28,457 bases of DNA, from positions 1 to 28,457 of IMG/VR virus record IMGVR_UViG_3300030329_004561; one strand, given 5' to 3'. The stretch comes from a virus. Each line of letters opens with the position of its first letter. Within the stretch, counting starts at the first letter, position 1. The notes beneath the pieces are model-generated. The model was given only the letters and a program-made list of their open reading frames with translations. It was not told where the DNA came from and did not search any database. The position numbers were made by a program, and so were the translations under genes. Shown piece by piece: positions 15,015 through 23,314 of the stretch.

Positions 15015-16031
15015 TTAGTTTCTCATTTTAAGACCTCTTTCAAAAAGACCAGCCTCTGCATCCCTTCTCTTAATAAGACCATCCAGCCCTCGTCCCTGCC
15101 ACAGCCTCTTCATAGACCTGATTTCCCGGGGGACCCTTCCGGCGTAACCTGCCGCTATGTGATCCCTGATGTTTGCCATCTCCCTTCTTCTGCTTCCCTT
15201 CATGCTTGCGCCCCTGTTGAACACAATCGACACAAGGGCTCCGTTGCTGTGCGGGTGAAGCCTGTCTTCAGACAGCCCAAATGCCGTTTGGGTTGTTTTT
15301 GCAAACCTTGGCAAAGTGGAGCCATCAAACACCTCTTGGGCCTCGTCCCATGAAACCCTCACCCTGTTCTTTACTGAAGCTAGGGCGTATTTCCCGGCAC
15401 CCCCCTTTCTTCCTGATACGCTAATGAGCGCGTTCACCTCAGACGAAGAAAGAAGACCTCCCCAATCTTTGCGAATCTGGGTTGCGTTGTTATACCCTAG
15501 ATCGTAGCCAAACCCTATGGTCACTCCGCTTGCGCCCCCGGGCCATGTGGGCCCCGAGAGATACTTCTGGTAATAGATTTTCCCTCCCACCTCGTATCCA
15601 ACGATGAGGTCCCGGGCCTCGTCGCTGACTGGCAGCGAGAGGCCGGGGATTACACCGCTTCTTTCCACGGAGAGGTCTCTAAGAGAGGCGCTGGCTCCGG
15701 AAAGCATAATGCTGGCGAAGAACACCAGCACCGCGATAATAATAAGCCTTGCCTTATTTGGGGACGGAGTTTCATCCCAGCCCTCATCAAAGGTTTTGCC
15801 TATGTCTCTTCCAAGCGTATGCCTAAACCCAATCTTGAGCAGGGCAAACGCTAATGCGCTGGCAACGAGGGTTTTCGTTACCGTTGACGCGATGTCCACG
15901 AACGTGAACGCTTCGATAAGGCCAAAGGCCCCATCAAGCCAGTTTGCAACGCCCAGAACGGCGTAGAAAATGGCTATTCCAATAATAGCGAAAACAATGT
16001 CCCGCCTTATGCTATTGTCGCTTTTTTTCAT
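15015..16031 (-). CDS. Lysis protein: three membrane helices fused to a muramidase
   Basis: This 338-residue protein joins a holin-like membrane part to a lysozyme domain. Membrane helices lie at about 12-32, 45-69 and 94-112. A basic N-terminus and the charged 70-93 loop place the C-terminus in the periplasm. TM3 ends in SGASASL, a possible signal-peptidase site (ASA). Residues 136-338 resemble pesticin/GH24-type muramidases: GYEVGGKIYY with catalytic Glu147, then SGVTIGFGYDLGY (Thr171, Asp177) and a FNRG segment late on. It would cleave peptidoglycan glycan strands. The export route and a pore function for the helices are inferred. Confidence 0.75.
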   Translation of the reverse strand: MKKSDNSIRRDIVFAIIGIAIFYAVLGVANWLDGAFGLIEAFTFVDIASTVTKTLVASALAFALLKIGFRHTLGRDIGKTFDEGWDETPSPNKARLIIIAVLVFFASIMLSGASASLRDLSVERSGVIPGLSLPVSDEARDLIVGYEVGGKIYYQKYLSGPTWPGGASGVTIGFGYDLGYNNATQIRKDWGGLLSSSEVNALISVSGRKGGAGKYALASVKNRVRVSWDEAQEVFDGSTLPRFAKTTQTAFGLSEDRLHPHSNGALVSIVFNRGASMKGSRRREMANIRDHIAAGYAGRVPREIRSMKRLWQGRGLDGLIKRRDAEAGLFERGLKMRN

Positions 16032-16048
16032 ATAGCTTTATGTATCGG

Positions 16049-16360
16049 TTAAGCCCCCAGAGCCTCCCAGTCTTCCTTGGTGTGTTCAGTCACGCTGGAA
16101 ATGTCAGAAATATCGTGGGGCTGGCTGAGAGAGAACAAGTAGGATAGTTCGTCCCCGGAGACTGTCGCGTTGGACTTCTCGGCAATCATTCGCAGAGTTG
16201 GGGCAATGGTATCTTCGTCCGCAGGCAAGCCATATTTCGTGTTCAGGTCATCTGAAACTTGGTCATAGTCTGCGCGAGGAACAGAGTAATACCTGCGCCC
16301 TGTCAAGACTCTGGACAGCTCGATGGGGGTGAGTTCTGGTTCTGCTTCTTCGGAAGTCAT
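16049..16360 (-). CDS. Small acidic protein of unknown function
   Basis: The 103-residue protein is acidic, with no membrane segment or recognised motif. It contains RRYYSVPRADYDQVSDDL and several Ser/Asp-rich stretches. Its start overlaps the stop of the large LamG-type fibre gene by one base (TAATG), so it may be translated with the fibre. A fibre assembly chaperone or a small virion protein are reasonable guesses from position alone. Confidence 0.6.
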   Translation of the reverse strand: MTSEEAEPELTPIELSRVLTGRRYYSVPRADYDQVSDDLNTKYGLPADEDTIAPTLRMIAEKSNATVSGDELSYLFSLSQPHDISDISSVTEHTKEDWEALGA

Positions 16361-18399
16361 TAGTATATTTTGAATCGTTCGTTTAAGATGGCCACCACTG
16401 AAGCGGCCTCTGAGTCGCTCATGCTGTCCGGGTATAGGGCTACGAACTCTACGTCGATTGCCGAGTTCCAGTTTCCGTTATCAGCGCCTCCTGCAATAGC
16501 GTATTTATTTGAGTTCAATCCTGACCAATCGGCTGTGGCCGTCTGAAGGTTGGCGTCATTAGTTTTGGAGCTTTGGGAAGAAGCGGAGAAGTCTACCTGT
16601 GCAAGAATTCGACCCGTGTATTTGCCACTCTGCTCAACAGCAGCAGAACCATTATGGTATGACCACCAATCAGATGTTGCTACTTCCCTGATAATTAGCC
16701 CAGCACCTGTAGTGCTAGCAGTAACAGAGTCAGTATCCTTGGTTACATTAAAAACTCTCGCATGGGATTCCCCTCCTCCTCCTAGAATGGTGCCGACCAC
16801 AAACAGCCTTCCTTTAGTTAGGGAAGGGATAAAATGCCCGGACAAGTAGTTGTCAACGCCATCAAAACGAATAACAGGATAGCCTATGACGCTACAAGGG
16901 TTATCCCCGGAAGTGTTTACGGTAACAGTTTGTCCTGTAGTCGCGGTGAAAGACGAATCTCCGTGGGTGGCATCCACCTCAAAATTTACGTCTAAGATGG
17001 GGCTTTCTGTTGGGTTTGCGGGATTAGCAACGGCAGAGTTCCACACCCTAGCCCTAGTGTATTTGCCTGTCAGCGGCGATCCTGTAGTATTGTAGGCCAT
17101 GCCCAGCCTAACTGGTGCGCTTTTCGAGGCAACAGAAGTTGTGACTGCGGTTTTGTCGGTCCCTAACTGCACACCATTAACGTAAAACTTAACATCAGTT
17201 CCGTTCCTCATTACCATAAGGTCTGCGGTAGAATCGTTCGACAAACCAGTAGAAGATGTGGACTCATAACCCGTATTGCTGGAGCCATTAAAGGAGAGGT
17301 AGAGAATGAGTTTGCCATTAGTCTTTAAGTCAAACCTCCAAGACCTCTGGGCTCCAGAAGAAGTCCACTTCGACACAAGACCCATATTAGACGAAGGAGT
17401 CCAATCTGTGAGGGTGACTCCCTTTGCTTCTATCGTAAAATCTCCCCACCCATCCAGATTTGCGGCATCTGGGACACTGTAGAAATTACTGCCAACGCCG
17501 GGAAAGTGACCCACAGGCAAATTATTAGCACTTGGGGTTAGATACTTACCGCGATAGGAGTAGGTTGTCTGGACAGCATCAGAAGCAGTAGCCTGCTGTA
17601 TAGCAACACCATCGCCTTGCAAGTAAATGGTTTGCCCGGTTGTAACGGCAAAGGATCTGTCTGTCCGAGTAGCCAAAGAAAAATCAACAGAGAAAACGGG
17701 AGAAGACGAATCTGGAGTTGCTGTGTTGTAGACCTTGGCCCCGCCTACTTGGCCTTTAAGAGGGTAGGAGTATGAGCCTCCTTCTTTATTGCCAATCTCT
17801 AGGTTAGAATATACGGAGTCATAGAGTGTCGTGCTTACCCCTGCCACTGTGGTGCCTAGCGCAGCAAACCCTGACCCGGTGTCGATCTCAAAGGATATAG
17901 TGCTGCTGTTTCTTATCGCCCTAACTGAACACGTTCCTCCATCAGAAACACCTGTGGCTACGGTTGATTTGTAGGTGGTGACATTGGTCCCGTCGAAAGA
18001 AAGATCAATTCTGAGCTTACCATCTGTATCTACACCGAACTCCCATGATGCGTAACCATACGATGGATACGTTTTGGAAATTAAAGGGGTGTGATTGGAT
18101 GGGGTCCAATCGGGCATAAGAACATCATTTACTTCAAAACAAAAGTCATCGAACGCATTCAAATTGCTATTATGGGAAACATAAGCATAAGAGTAAACCG
18201 TTCCCGGCATGAACAAGAAGTTCTTCGGGCCAATCGCCTTATTCTGCCACGCTGCCACAGTATCCAGATATCCCGCCGCAGAGCCGCCCGTCTTTAGCAC
18301 ACCTTCATTGGCGTCTAAAACAAGTAACCCCTTACTAAAATAATAGGGGTCTGAGGCGCTGCGAGCATCAGAGACGCCCAGTCTGGGGAATATTCTCAT
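16360..18399 (-). CDS. Tail fibre/adhesin with three LamG-like domains
   Basis: The 679-residue protein is rich in Ser, Thr, Gly and Asp. It contains successive concanavalin-type (LamG) units at about 60-255, 290-480 and 510-679. Units one and two repeat the signature (L/M)xDWTPSxxxxLxSK, then (G)KLxxxLSFDG/NG, a short V-x-FEI/KFYVNG strand, and a closing VYN/VWNxA-x-P strand with a V/LDVNF/VDFS stretch. Such jelly-roll domains bind sugars, so this is a likely receptor-binding fibre or virion-surface adhesin. The third unit starts IRFDGVDNYLSG and ends in an ALYPDSMSDSEAASV segment typical of LamG units. It is followed by a probable helper gene. Confidence 0.75.
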   Translation of the reverse strand: MRIFPRLGVSDARSASDPYYFSKGLLVLDANEGVLKTGGSAAGYLDTVAAWQNKAIGPKNFLFMPGTVYSYAYVSHNSNLNAFDDFCFEVNDVLMPDWTPSNHTPLISKTYPSYGYASWEFGVDTDGKLRIDLSFDGTNVTTYKSTVATGVSDGGTCSVRAIRNSSTISFEIDTGSGFAALGTTVAGVSTTLYDSVYSNLEIGNKEGGSYSYPLKGQVGGAKVYNTATPDSSSPVFSVDFSLATRTDRSFAVTTGQTIYLQGDGVAIQQATASDAVQTTYSYRGKYLTPSANNLPVGHFPGVGSNFYSVPDAANLDGWGDFTIEAKGVTLTDWTPSSNMGLVSKWTSSGAQRSWRFDLKTNGKLILYLSFNGSSNTGYESTSSTGLSNDSTADLMVMRNGTDVKFYVNGVQLGTDKTAVTTSVASKSAPVRLGMAYNTTGSPLTGKYTRARVWNSAVANPANPTESPILDVNFEVDATHGDSSFTATTGQTVTVNTSGDNPCSVIGYPVIRFDGVDNYLSGHFIPSLTKGRLFVVGTILGGGGESHARVFNVTKDTDSVTASTTGAGLIIREVATSDWWSYHNGSAAVEQSGKYTGRILAQVDFSASSQSSKTNDANLQTATADWSGLNSNKYAIAGGADNGNWNSAIDVEFVALYPDSMSDSEAASVVAILNERFKIY

Positions 18400-18411
18400 T
18401 TCCTATTGGGT

Positions 18412-18678
18412 CTAAAAAATTGCACTAATGTTGGCTGCGGTCGTTCCTGTTCTGAACACTTTCGTGACACAGAGAGGCAAGACCCCAGCGGGGACACCTA
18501 CAAGCGTCACAGTGTTGCCTTGCAACGTGGTCACTTTAAGGTTCCCGGCAGTCCCGATGACCAAAGCTCTAGCGACCTGCGACAGAGTCTGATCGGTTGA
18601 GCTTATGTCCACGGGCAGGGCATCAATGCCGCTATCCTTGAACTTGGCCTTTACGTTTGCACTTTGGGTATATTCCAT
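18412..18678 (-). CDS. Small beta-rich virion protein (spike/decoration type)
   Basis: The 88-residue protein has the pattern ARALVIGTAGNLKVTTLQG followed by GNTVTLVGVPAGVLPL and VTKVFRTGTTAANISAIF. This matches a common small phage protein in which a short beta-barrel ends in a TGTTAxNI strand; members are thought to be head decoration, spike or fibre-tip proteins. The gene lies between the spanin candidate and the LamG fibre. No Shine-Dalgarno sequence is seen. Confidence 0.6.
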   Translation of the reverse strand: MEYTQSANVKAKFKDSGIDALPVDISSTDQTLSQVARALVIGTAGNLKVTTLQGNTVTLVGVPAGVLPLCVTKVFRTGTTAANISAIF

Positions 18679-18695
18679 TGGATTCAGTTGGTTGG

Positions 18696-19421
18696 TTAAA
18701 AAAGTATTTTAGCAATTCGTCCTTGCGGTGTCCAAGTTCCAGTTGCAACAACAACTTTCAGGACAAGATATAGCATCGCCACGGCTACCGCAATCCACAC
18801 AAACCTTTTATATTTAAGGGCTTCATCTCTTTGGGACTCCACTTTTGCTACCTTTTCCCGAGCCGCGTCTCTTTCAGCAGCAATTTTAATCCCTATTTTG
18901 ATGCGGGAGTTTGCCTCCTCTAGCCTTTCCAGTAAGCCTTTGTTCTGGACGGCCATAGCCTCTATCTCAGATCGCAACTGGAGGTTTGCTTGCTCTGCCT
19001 TGGTTAGAGCCGCTTTGGTCTCGTTTAATGCTGCAACGGCAGACTCCCTAGCGGCAATAGACGAGTCTAACTCTGCCCTAAGGTCTACCACAAAGCCCCG
19101 AAGCTCGTCAGCGGCAGCAGATCCCGCCTCTAGCCCGTTTGCGTAAGCCTCTTCAACAGCCTTTTCTATGGCTTCTGTGGTCACTTTGGCGGCGTCGAGC
19201 TTGTGCCCAACATCCCTTACCGCGTCTTCCACCTCTCCAACTTTAGCCTCTACCTTTCGGACCTGCGCCTCCGTATTGGCTATATTGGGCTTTGGAGATA
19301 ATTTGGGAACCGCTATGGCCGGCGGTGCCTGTGTGACCGGGGGAGAACACGACACAAACGCAAAGCAGCTTGCAATAATTGCAAGCGCCACGCAGGACCT
19401 GTTTGTTTTGGGGGTTCTCAT
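18696..19421 (-). CDS. Candidate unimolecular spanin (lipoprotein, coiled coil, C-terminal TM)
   Basis: The 241-residue protein begins with a lipoprotein signal peptide: basic MRTPKTNR, a hydrophobic core and a lipobox-like FVSC with Cys25. A Pro-rich segment follows, then a long charged helix (about 40-200) with heptad-like Ala/Leu spacing. A single hydrophobic segment, about residues 207-226 (WIAVAVAMLYLVLKVVVA), sits near the C-terminus. An outer-membrane lipid anchor plus inner-membrane helix is the layout of u-spanins such as T1 gp11, which fuse the two membranes at the end of lysis. The chosen start has GGAGG in good position, inside the 20-base repeat; ATG at 19445 overlaps the fibre stop and is the alternative. 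Confidence 0.7.
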   Translation of the reverse strand: MRTPKTNRSCVALAIIASCFAFVSCSPPVTQAPPAIAVPKLSPKPNIANTEAQVRKVEAKVGEVEDAVRDVGHKLDAAKVTTEAIEKAVEEAYANGLEAGSAAADELRGFVVDLRAELDSSIAARESAVAALNETKAALTKAEQANLQLRSEIEAMAVQNKGLLERLEEANSRIKIGIKIAAERDAAREKVAKVESQRDEALKYKRFVWIAVAVAMLYLVLKVVVATGTWTPQGRIAKILF

Positions 19422-19423
19422 AG

Positions 19424-19443
19424 CCTCCCTCCGGGGGGAGATC
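19424..19443. repeat. 20-bp dispersed repeat, copy B, at the spanin start
   Basis: Exact second copy of CCTCCCTCCGGGGGGAGATC (first copy 5838-5857). It spans the end of the tail-fibre gene and holds, on the minus strand, the GGAGG Shine-Dalgarno sequence of the spanin gene. Its hairpin could mask that site. Confidence 0.65.
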
Positions 19444-21367
19444 AATCCATGGGGATCAGGGTTAGCGAAATATCGGTAACAGTGGGGTTGTCTGAGCCGG
19501 TTTCGTTAGCAATCCAGACCTCCACAGTATTCGTGTTAGCGAGACTCATCACGTTTTGCACGGTCATCGAGTCTTCGTGGGTATTATTCAAAAACGTCTG
19601 GCTTACCTCTGAAGTGGAGATGGTGGCATCGTTTTTGCCCAGCCGAGCAGAAACAGTCACAGTCCCAGAGGCCCCGCTCTTGACGGTCATAACGGCTGTG
19701 ACCAAAAAGTTTGATGTCACAGAGCCGCCATAAGTAACCTTGGCTTCCGAGCTGGATGGGACGCTGAAGTTGGCCCCACTAACTACGGCAAAGGTTCCCG
19801 GGTGAATTTTTGCAAAAGACCCTGTAGATACAGAGGTCGCATTGGTGTTATTCCTTGTTCCGGCGATTACACCAAATCCAAGGGTTGCTGATTGGGTTGA
19901 CGCGCTCAGAGCCGCCCTTCCTGCTGCCGCATCTGCTGCGGTCATCAGCGATCTTCCCGTGGCGGTGGAATCGGTTACATCTGATGCAACAATTGCCCCT
20001 GCCCCGCTGGCGCATACGGCTAGATTTCCGGTGGCATCTGGGACCGCAAGGCTCCTAGTGGTGGATGAGTCAAAAGTAAGCAGGGCGTATCCACCAGAAG
20101 GCCCGTCCATCCTAATCATGTTGGAGCCACTCGCGGGGTCGATTACGACAGTCCCTGTAAACGTGTCCCCGGCGATGTTGGGAGACCCAATTGCGGTCCT
20201 GAATGCCGCAGCATCAGTAATGCCTCTGCCGTCCCCGTCCACCAGCTTTTCTGTGCTTCCTCCCCCGTGAGGGAGTTGAAACTTGCTGGTATTGGCGGCG
20301 TTTTCTAGGGCAATTTTAGCTCCAGAGCTAAAGTTGTATCCTTCAGAAGTGGAGGAGGTTACGGAGGTCTTAGTGAACGAGGGAGAGTCGCCTGTGCCAA
20401 CCCCCAGAGCCGTTCTGAACGCCCCTGCGTCAGTGATCCCCCCTCCGTCTCCAAGAGTAACTGTCCCGGTAGCATCCGGCCACGTTATCGTTCTGTTGGC
20501 CGTTAAAGTGCCGTGGTCGATCTCAGAATAATATGATGAAGCAGTGTTATACAGTCTCACCTTTGATCCGGTGAGAACGGTAAACATTGGGTTGGTTGAG
20601 TGCCTTGCTTCAAGGATGATAGCTGAGGTCTGGTTGTTATCGGCAATAAGCCCTTTTCCGCTGGAAGCACCATTGGAGAAGTGGCCAGCAGTTCCTCCTG
20701 TCCCTGTGTTAAATCCAAAAACGGAATAGCTGGTGTTCCCTGTGGAGGCCCCATATACCCCGTATCCATTGGTTCCAGTTGATGACGCGCTAACAGCTTT
20801 GTTTGTCCCGGTAGACGCGAATGACGCGGCCCCTGTTGCGCTTCGTTTTACAACCTTGCTAACTGTAGCCGCATCTGTTGCGTCAGTAATGTCAGCACTT
20901 GTGTGGGTGTGGGAAGTGGCCGCCTTGCCTGAGATGGCAGAGGTGTTTGTTGCAACATTACTGGTTATCGTTGCAAGATCACTCACAAGGTCTGTGACAG
21001 TGCTTTGGGCCTGAGCGCCTGTGTGGTTAGCTCTATCGAGCAGGGTTGCGGTAGAGTGACCACTATCCTCAATAAGCCCCCCAGCTTTAGACTTAAACAG
21101 GTTCCCGGCAGTAGGGGAGCCGTGGATTTTTGTGTAAATCCCGGTAAGAAAAGTCGTCACCCATGCCGTAGTTGCAATGTGTGTGTCGTTGTCAGAGCTT
21201 CCCGGCGTGGGAGCCTTAGGGGCCCCGGTAAATTCGGGAGACGCCAAATTTGCAACTGGGTTCCCGTTTTGGTAAATTGTCTGCCCCCTAACCTCGGACC
21301 ACTGGGTCCCAGATTTTCCTAATTTGCCTTCGTTGTTGGCGTTGGGGATTATGTTTGGAGTGGCCAT
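19442..21367 (-). CDS. Tail fibre protein
   Basis: The 641-residue protein is rich in Ala, Gly, Ser and Thr and shows typical phage fibre repeats: ATTAWVTTFL near the N-terminus, ANHTGAQAQSTVTDL, ATSHTHTSADITDAT, two GITDAxAFRTA units (near 315 and 385) and TITWPDATGTVTL / SLAVPDATGNLAV beta segments. These form trimeric shafts in known fibres. The N-terminus (MATPNIIPNANNEGKLG) probably binds the virion and the last ~130 residues form a separate beta-rich tip. No enzymatic motif is visible. It overlaps or abuts its neighbours. Confidence 0.85.
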   Translation of the reverse strand: MATPNIIPNANNEGKLGKSGTQWSEVRGQTIYQNGNPVANLASPEFTGAPKAPTPGSSDNDTHIATTAWVTTFLTGIYTKIHGSPTAGNLFKSKAGGLIEDSGHSTATLLDRANHTGAQAQSTVTDLVSDLATITSNVATNTSAISGKAATSHTHTSADITDATDAATVSKVVKRSATGAASFASTGTNKAVSASSTGTNGYGVYGASTGNTSYSVFGFNTGTGGTAGHFSNGASSGKGLIADNNQTSAIILEARHSTNPMFTVLTGSKVRLYNTASSYYSEIDHGTLTANRTITWPDATGTVTLGDGGGITDAGAFRTALGVGTGDSPSFTKTSVTSSTSEGYNFSSGAKIALENAANTSKFQLPHGGGSTEKLVDGDGRGITDAAAFRTAIGSPNIAGDTFTGTVVIDPASGSNMIRMDGPSGGYALLTFDSSTTRSLAVPDATGNLAVCASGAGAIVASDVTDSTATGRSLMTAADAAAGRAALSASTQSATLGFGVIAGTRNNTNATSVSTGSFAKIHPGTFAVVSGANFSVPSSSEAKVTYGGSVTSNFLVTAVMTVKSGASGTVTVSARLGKNDATISTSEVSQTFLNNTHEDSMTVQNVMSLANTNTVEVWIANETGSDNPTVTDISLTLIPMD

Positions 21368-21369
21368 TT

Positions 21370-21624
21370 CTATGTTGCGTTAGTGACTAGGTCTGATCCA
21401 GAAACTGTAAAATGAGAGTCGCTTGCGGGGGCGGCAAGAGGGGAGAGGTCCCCAGTGGAGTCGTCTTCTTTCCACGCTGTAGAGACTCCTAAGAGTCCGT
21501 TAAATGGAGTGCATGGATGAAGATCGTCAGCAGCATAACCGTCACCAGAAAGCGTCCATGCGGCTTCTGTTCCTGAGGCCCCCTTTCCGGAGGCTAAAAG
21601 TTCTCTTCCTGACCTTGTAAGCAT
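21370..21624 (-). CDS. Small virion-associated protein, unknown
   Basis: The 84-residue protein has no recognised motif. It is Gly/Ser/Ala-rich with a conserved-looking SGDGYAADDLHPC and ends in a short beta-like SHFTVSGSDLVT. It lies two bases upstream of the tail-fibre start, so it may be a small fibre-attachment or baseplate-type component. No Shine-Dalgarno sequence is seen. Confidence 0.55.
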   Translation of the reverse strand: MLTRSGRELLASGKGASGTEAAWTLSGDGYAADDLHPCTPFNGLLGVSTAWKEDDSTGDLSPLAAPASDSHFTVSGSDLVTNAT

Positions 21625-21654
21625 AACTTGGTAAGTTGGCTAATAGTATTGCAA

Positions 21655-21957
21655 TTACTCCGATCTAACAATTGGATTTCTCTGTTGGATGGGGATGGTA
21701 AACCTCAAGACCACGCCCTTGTCCTCGTTTGTAGTGGTAACAGTCCCCACTCCTGACGAGGTTCGCGTTTCTGTTACATCGCCAACTTTTCTTTCGCTTG
21801 TATTGGCAGTGTCATCAAGCTGGGTCGTAGTCTCCTTTGTAAGGGTCGGAGTGGTTACGGTCCTTGTTGTTTGGCTGTCATATGACTGCGCCGATATTTG
21901 GCCTTTAGTGGCCGTAGTATCGGTTACTCTTGTAATTATATTGTCTGAACTAGCCAT
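21655..21957 (-). CDS. Thr-rich small structural protein
   Basis: The 100-residue protein is very rich in Thr, with TKETTTQLDD, TETRTSSGVGTVTTT and a C-terminal hydrophobic VVLRFTIPI strand. Composition resembles the C-terminal half of the neighbouring protein encoded at 21961, with a three-base gap between the genes. Both probably belong to the virion as beta-rich connectors or neck/tail components. No enzyme motif is seen. Confidence 0.55.
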   Translation of the reverse strand: MASSDNIITRVTDTTATKGQISAQSYDSQTTRTVTTPTLTKETTTQLDDTANTSERKVGDVTETRTSSGVGTVTTTNEDKGVVLRFTIPIQQRNPIVRSE

Positions 21958-21960
21958 GGC

Positions 21961-22377
21961 TTATGCGTCCCCGTCTCCGTAGGTGTAATTTACAGTTTCG
22001 TCCCCAGTATCCTGACCGCTTCCAGTCGTCGTAACTGTAGGGTGTTTGATTTTGGTTGTTTCAGTGAGAGTGGTATATGTCCTGTTTGTCTCCCTGTTGT
22101 CGTTCGTCTTGGTGGATACCTCCTGTTCGTGAGGGCCTGCGGTAAGGTCAGCAGCCCCAGAGGTGCGAGTTGTAGTAGTTGTTCCGTTATTCTCGCTCTC
22201 GTTATTGGTCCTTGTGACAACATTGATGTCTGTCCCTATGACCATGTTCACCTCAAATTCAACAGCTTCCGGCATGAGGACGACAACTCCCTCTTGGCGC
22301 ATTTCGTAACATGCGTCATTGATCTCCTGTAGGGCCTGTTTAACTGCGGCCTTTAGCTTTGTGGCGTCTGCAATCAT
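21961..22377 (-). CDS. Structural protein with helical head and Thr-rich tail
   Basis: The 138-residue protein starts with an amphipathic helix (IADATKLKAAVKQALQEINDA), then a beta stretch VVVLMPEAVEFEVNMVIG and a long Thr/Asn/Glu-rich tail with TTTTTRTSG and TYTTLTETTK. The helix plus repetitive tail suggests a virion protein that docks by its N-terminus. The stop lies close upstream of the Thr-rich gene at 21655. Family unknown. Confidence 0.55.
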   Translation of the reverse strand: MIADATKLKAAVKQALQEINDACYEMRQEGVVVLMPEAVEFEVNMVIGTDINVVTRTNNESENNGTTTTTRTSGAADLTAGPHEQEVSTKTNDNRETNRTYTTLTETTKIKHPTVTTTGSGQDTGDETVNYTYGDGDA

Positions 22378-22378
22378 T

Positions 22379-23314
22379 TTAATATCCGGGTCTGGTTCTC
22401 ACATAATTGGAAGGAGATCCCCTGTTGGGCTGCATTGCCCTATTTATTGCGGCAATAGCAGATATCCCCCTCTGGATGGTGGCGTCTCTCTCCTCTTTTG
22501 ACCCCTCCCAGATCGGGGTCATAACCAAGTCGCTTAGCGCCAACGGAAGAACATGAGGCAAAACATATTGATCCGGAACGGCAACGGCCACACTCCCGTC
22601 CATATCTGTCAAATCATGAGAAGGCGGGTCCAGCACGGCATCGAACACCACAGTCATCTCCTTGTCCGGAATGGGGTCGAGCCTAACCATTAGTCTGGCT
22701 TCGTCTTTCTGGGATACCCCGGTGTTTTCTAGAACATACCTTGTGGGGTCTCCAAAGGTTTGCACAGAACTTGAGGCTGCTGTGGTCCCAAGTATTCCGG
22801 AAAACGCCCTCATCCTTCTCTCCGGTCCAACGAATCGAAGGCCGTCTTCGTCCCTGAACAGGGTAACTCCCGTATCAAGCACTCTAGGATGGCTTACCAG
22901 CCTGTTGACGCTGTGATCCGTGAGCATAATAGTGTCAAAGTGGACACTTGCGGACACGGAGCCAGTTGATCCGCGAAACTGGTTAAGCATTTTAGGAGTC
23001 CCAGAAACCGAAACGATTTCATTCATGTTTTTCTCCCCTGCAATCTCCAAAGCCGCTCCTAGATGATAGTCTTGCAACGAAGCGCCAGTCATGTCGTTTC
23101 CTCCGTTGGTGGCGGTAAAGCTGATGGTCTCCTTCGCCCTTATTAGGTGCGAGATCGTGGTCATCCTCAGGTTTTCCGGGGCCGTGACAAACCAGTTAAA
23201 AACAGCGGAGTTGACACAATCCAGCAGGATCAAACGATCCTCAACGCTCATTTGCGAGAGCGTCTTACTGGCTGTCCATCTTGCAAGCCTTTGAGCTAAT
23301 TCTTGAACAGTCAT
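22379..23314 (-). CDS. Tail/connector protein related in layout to the adaptor gene
   Basis: The 311-residue protein has a helical N-terminus (about 1-45, RLILLDCVNSAVFNWF), a beta-rich middle and a C-terminal segment VPDQYVLPHVLPLALSDLVM (about 250-270), followed by a helix with RGISAIAAINRAMQPNRGSP. The neighbour at 23311 has a parallel layout: an N-terminal INSALQLMHQSPLDYF helix and a C-terminal VPADAVETILLPLARMYAM. The two are probably diverged copies of a head-tail adaptor fold. It overlaps the adaptor gene by four bases. A tail-tube role is a weaker alternative. Confidence 0.6.
   Translation of the reverse strand: MTVQELAQRLARWTASKTLSQMSVEDRLILLDCVNSAVFNWFVTAPENLRMTTISHLIRAKETISFTATNGGNDMTGASLQDYHLGAALEIAGEKNMNEIVSVSGTPKMLNQFRGSTGSVSASVHFDTIMLTDHSVNRLVSHPRVLDTGVTLFRDEDGLRFVGPERRMRAFSGILGTTAASSSVQTFGDPTRYVLENTGVSQKDEARLMVRLDPIPDKEMTVVFDAVLDPPSHDLTDMDGSVAVAVPDQYVLPHVLPLALSDLVMTPIWEGSKEERDATIQRGISAIAAINRAMQPNRGSPSNYVRTRPGY

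Noticed and set aside
19842-20270. Plus-strand open frame of 142 codons inside the tail-fibre gene
   Set aside because: Shadow of the Ala/Ser/Thr-rich fibre gene, with Val/Pro-rich translation typical of its reverse complement.
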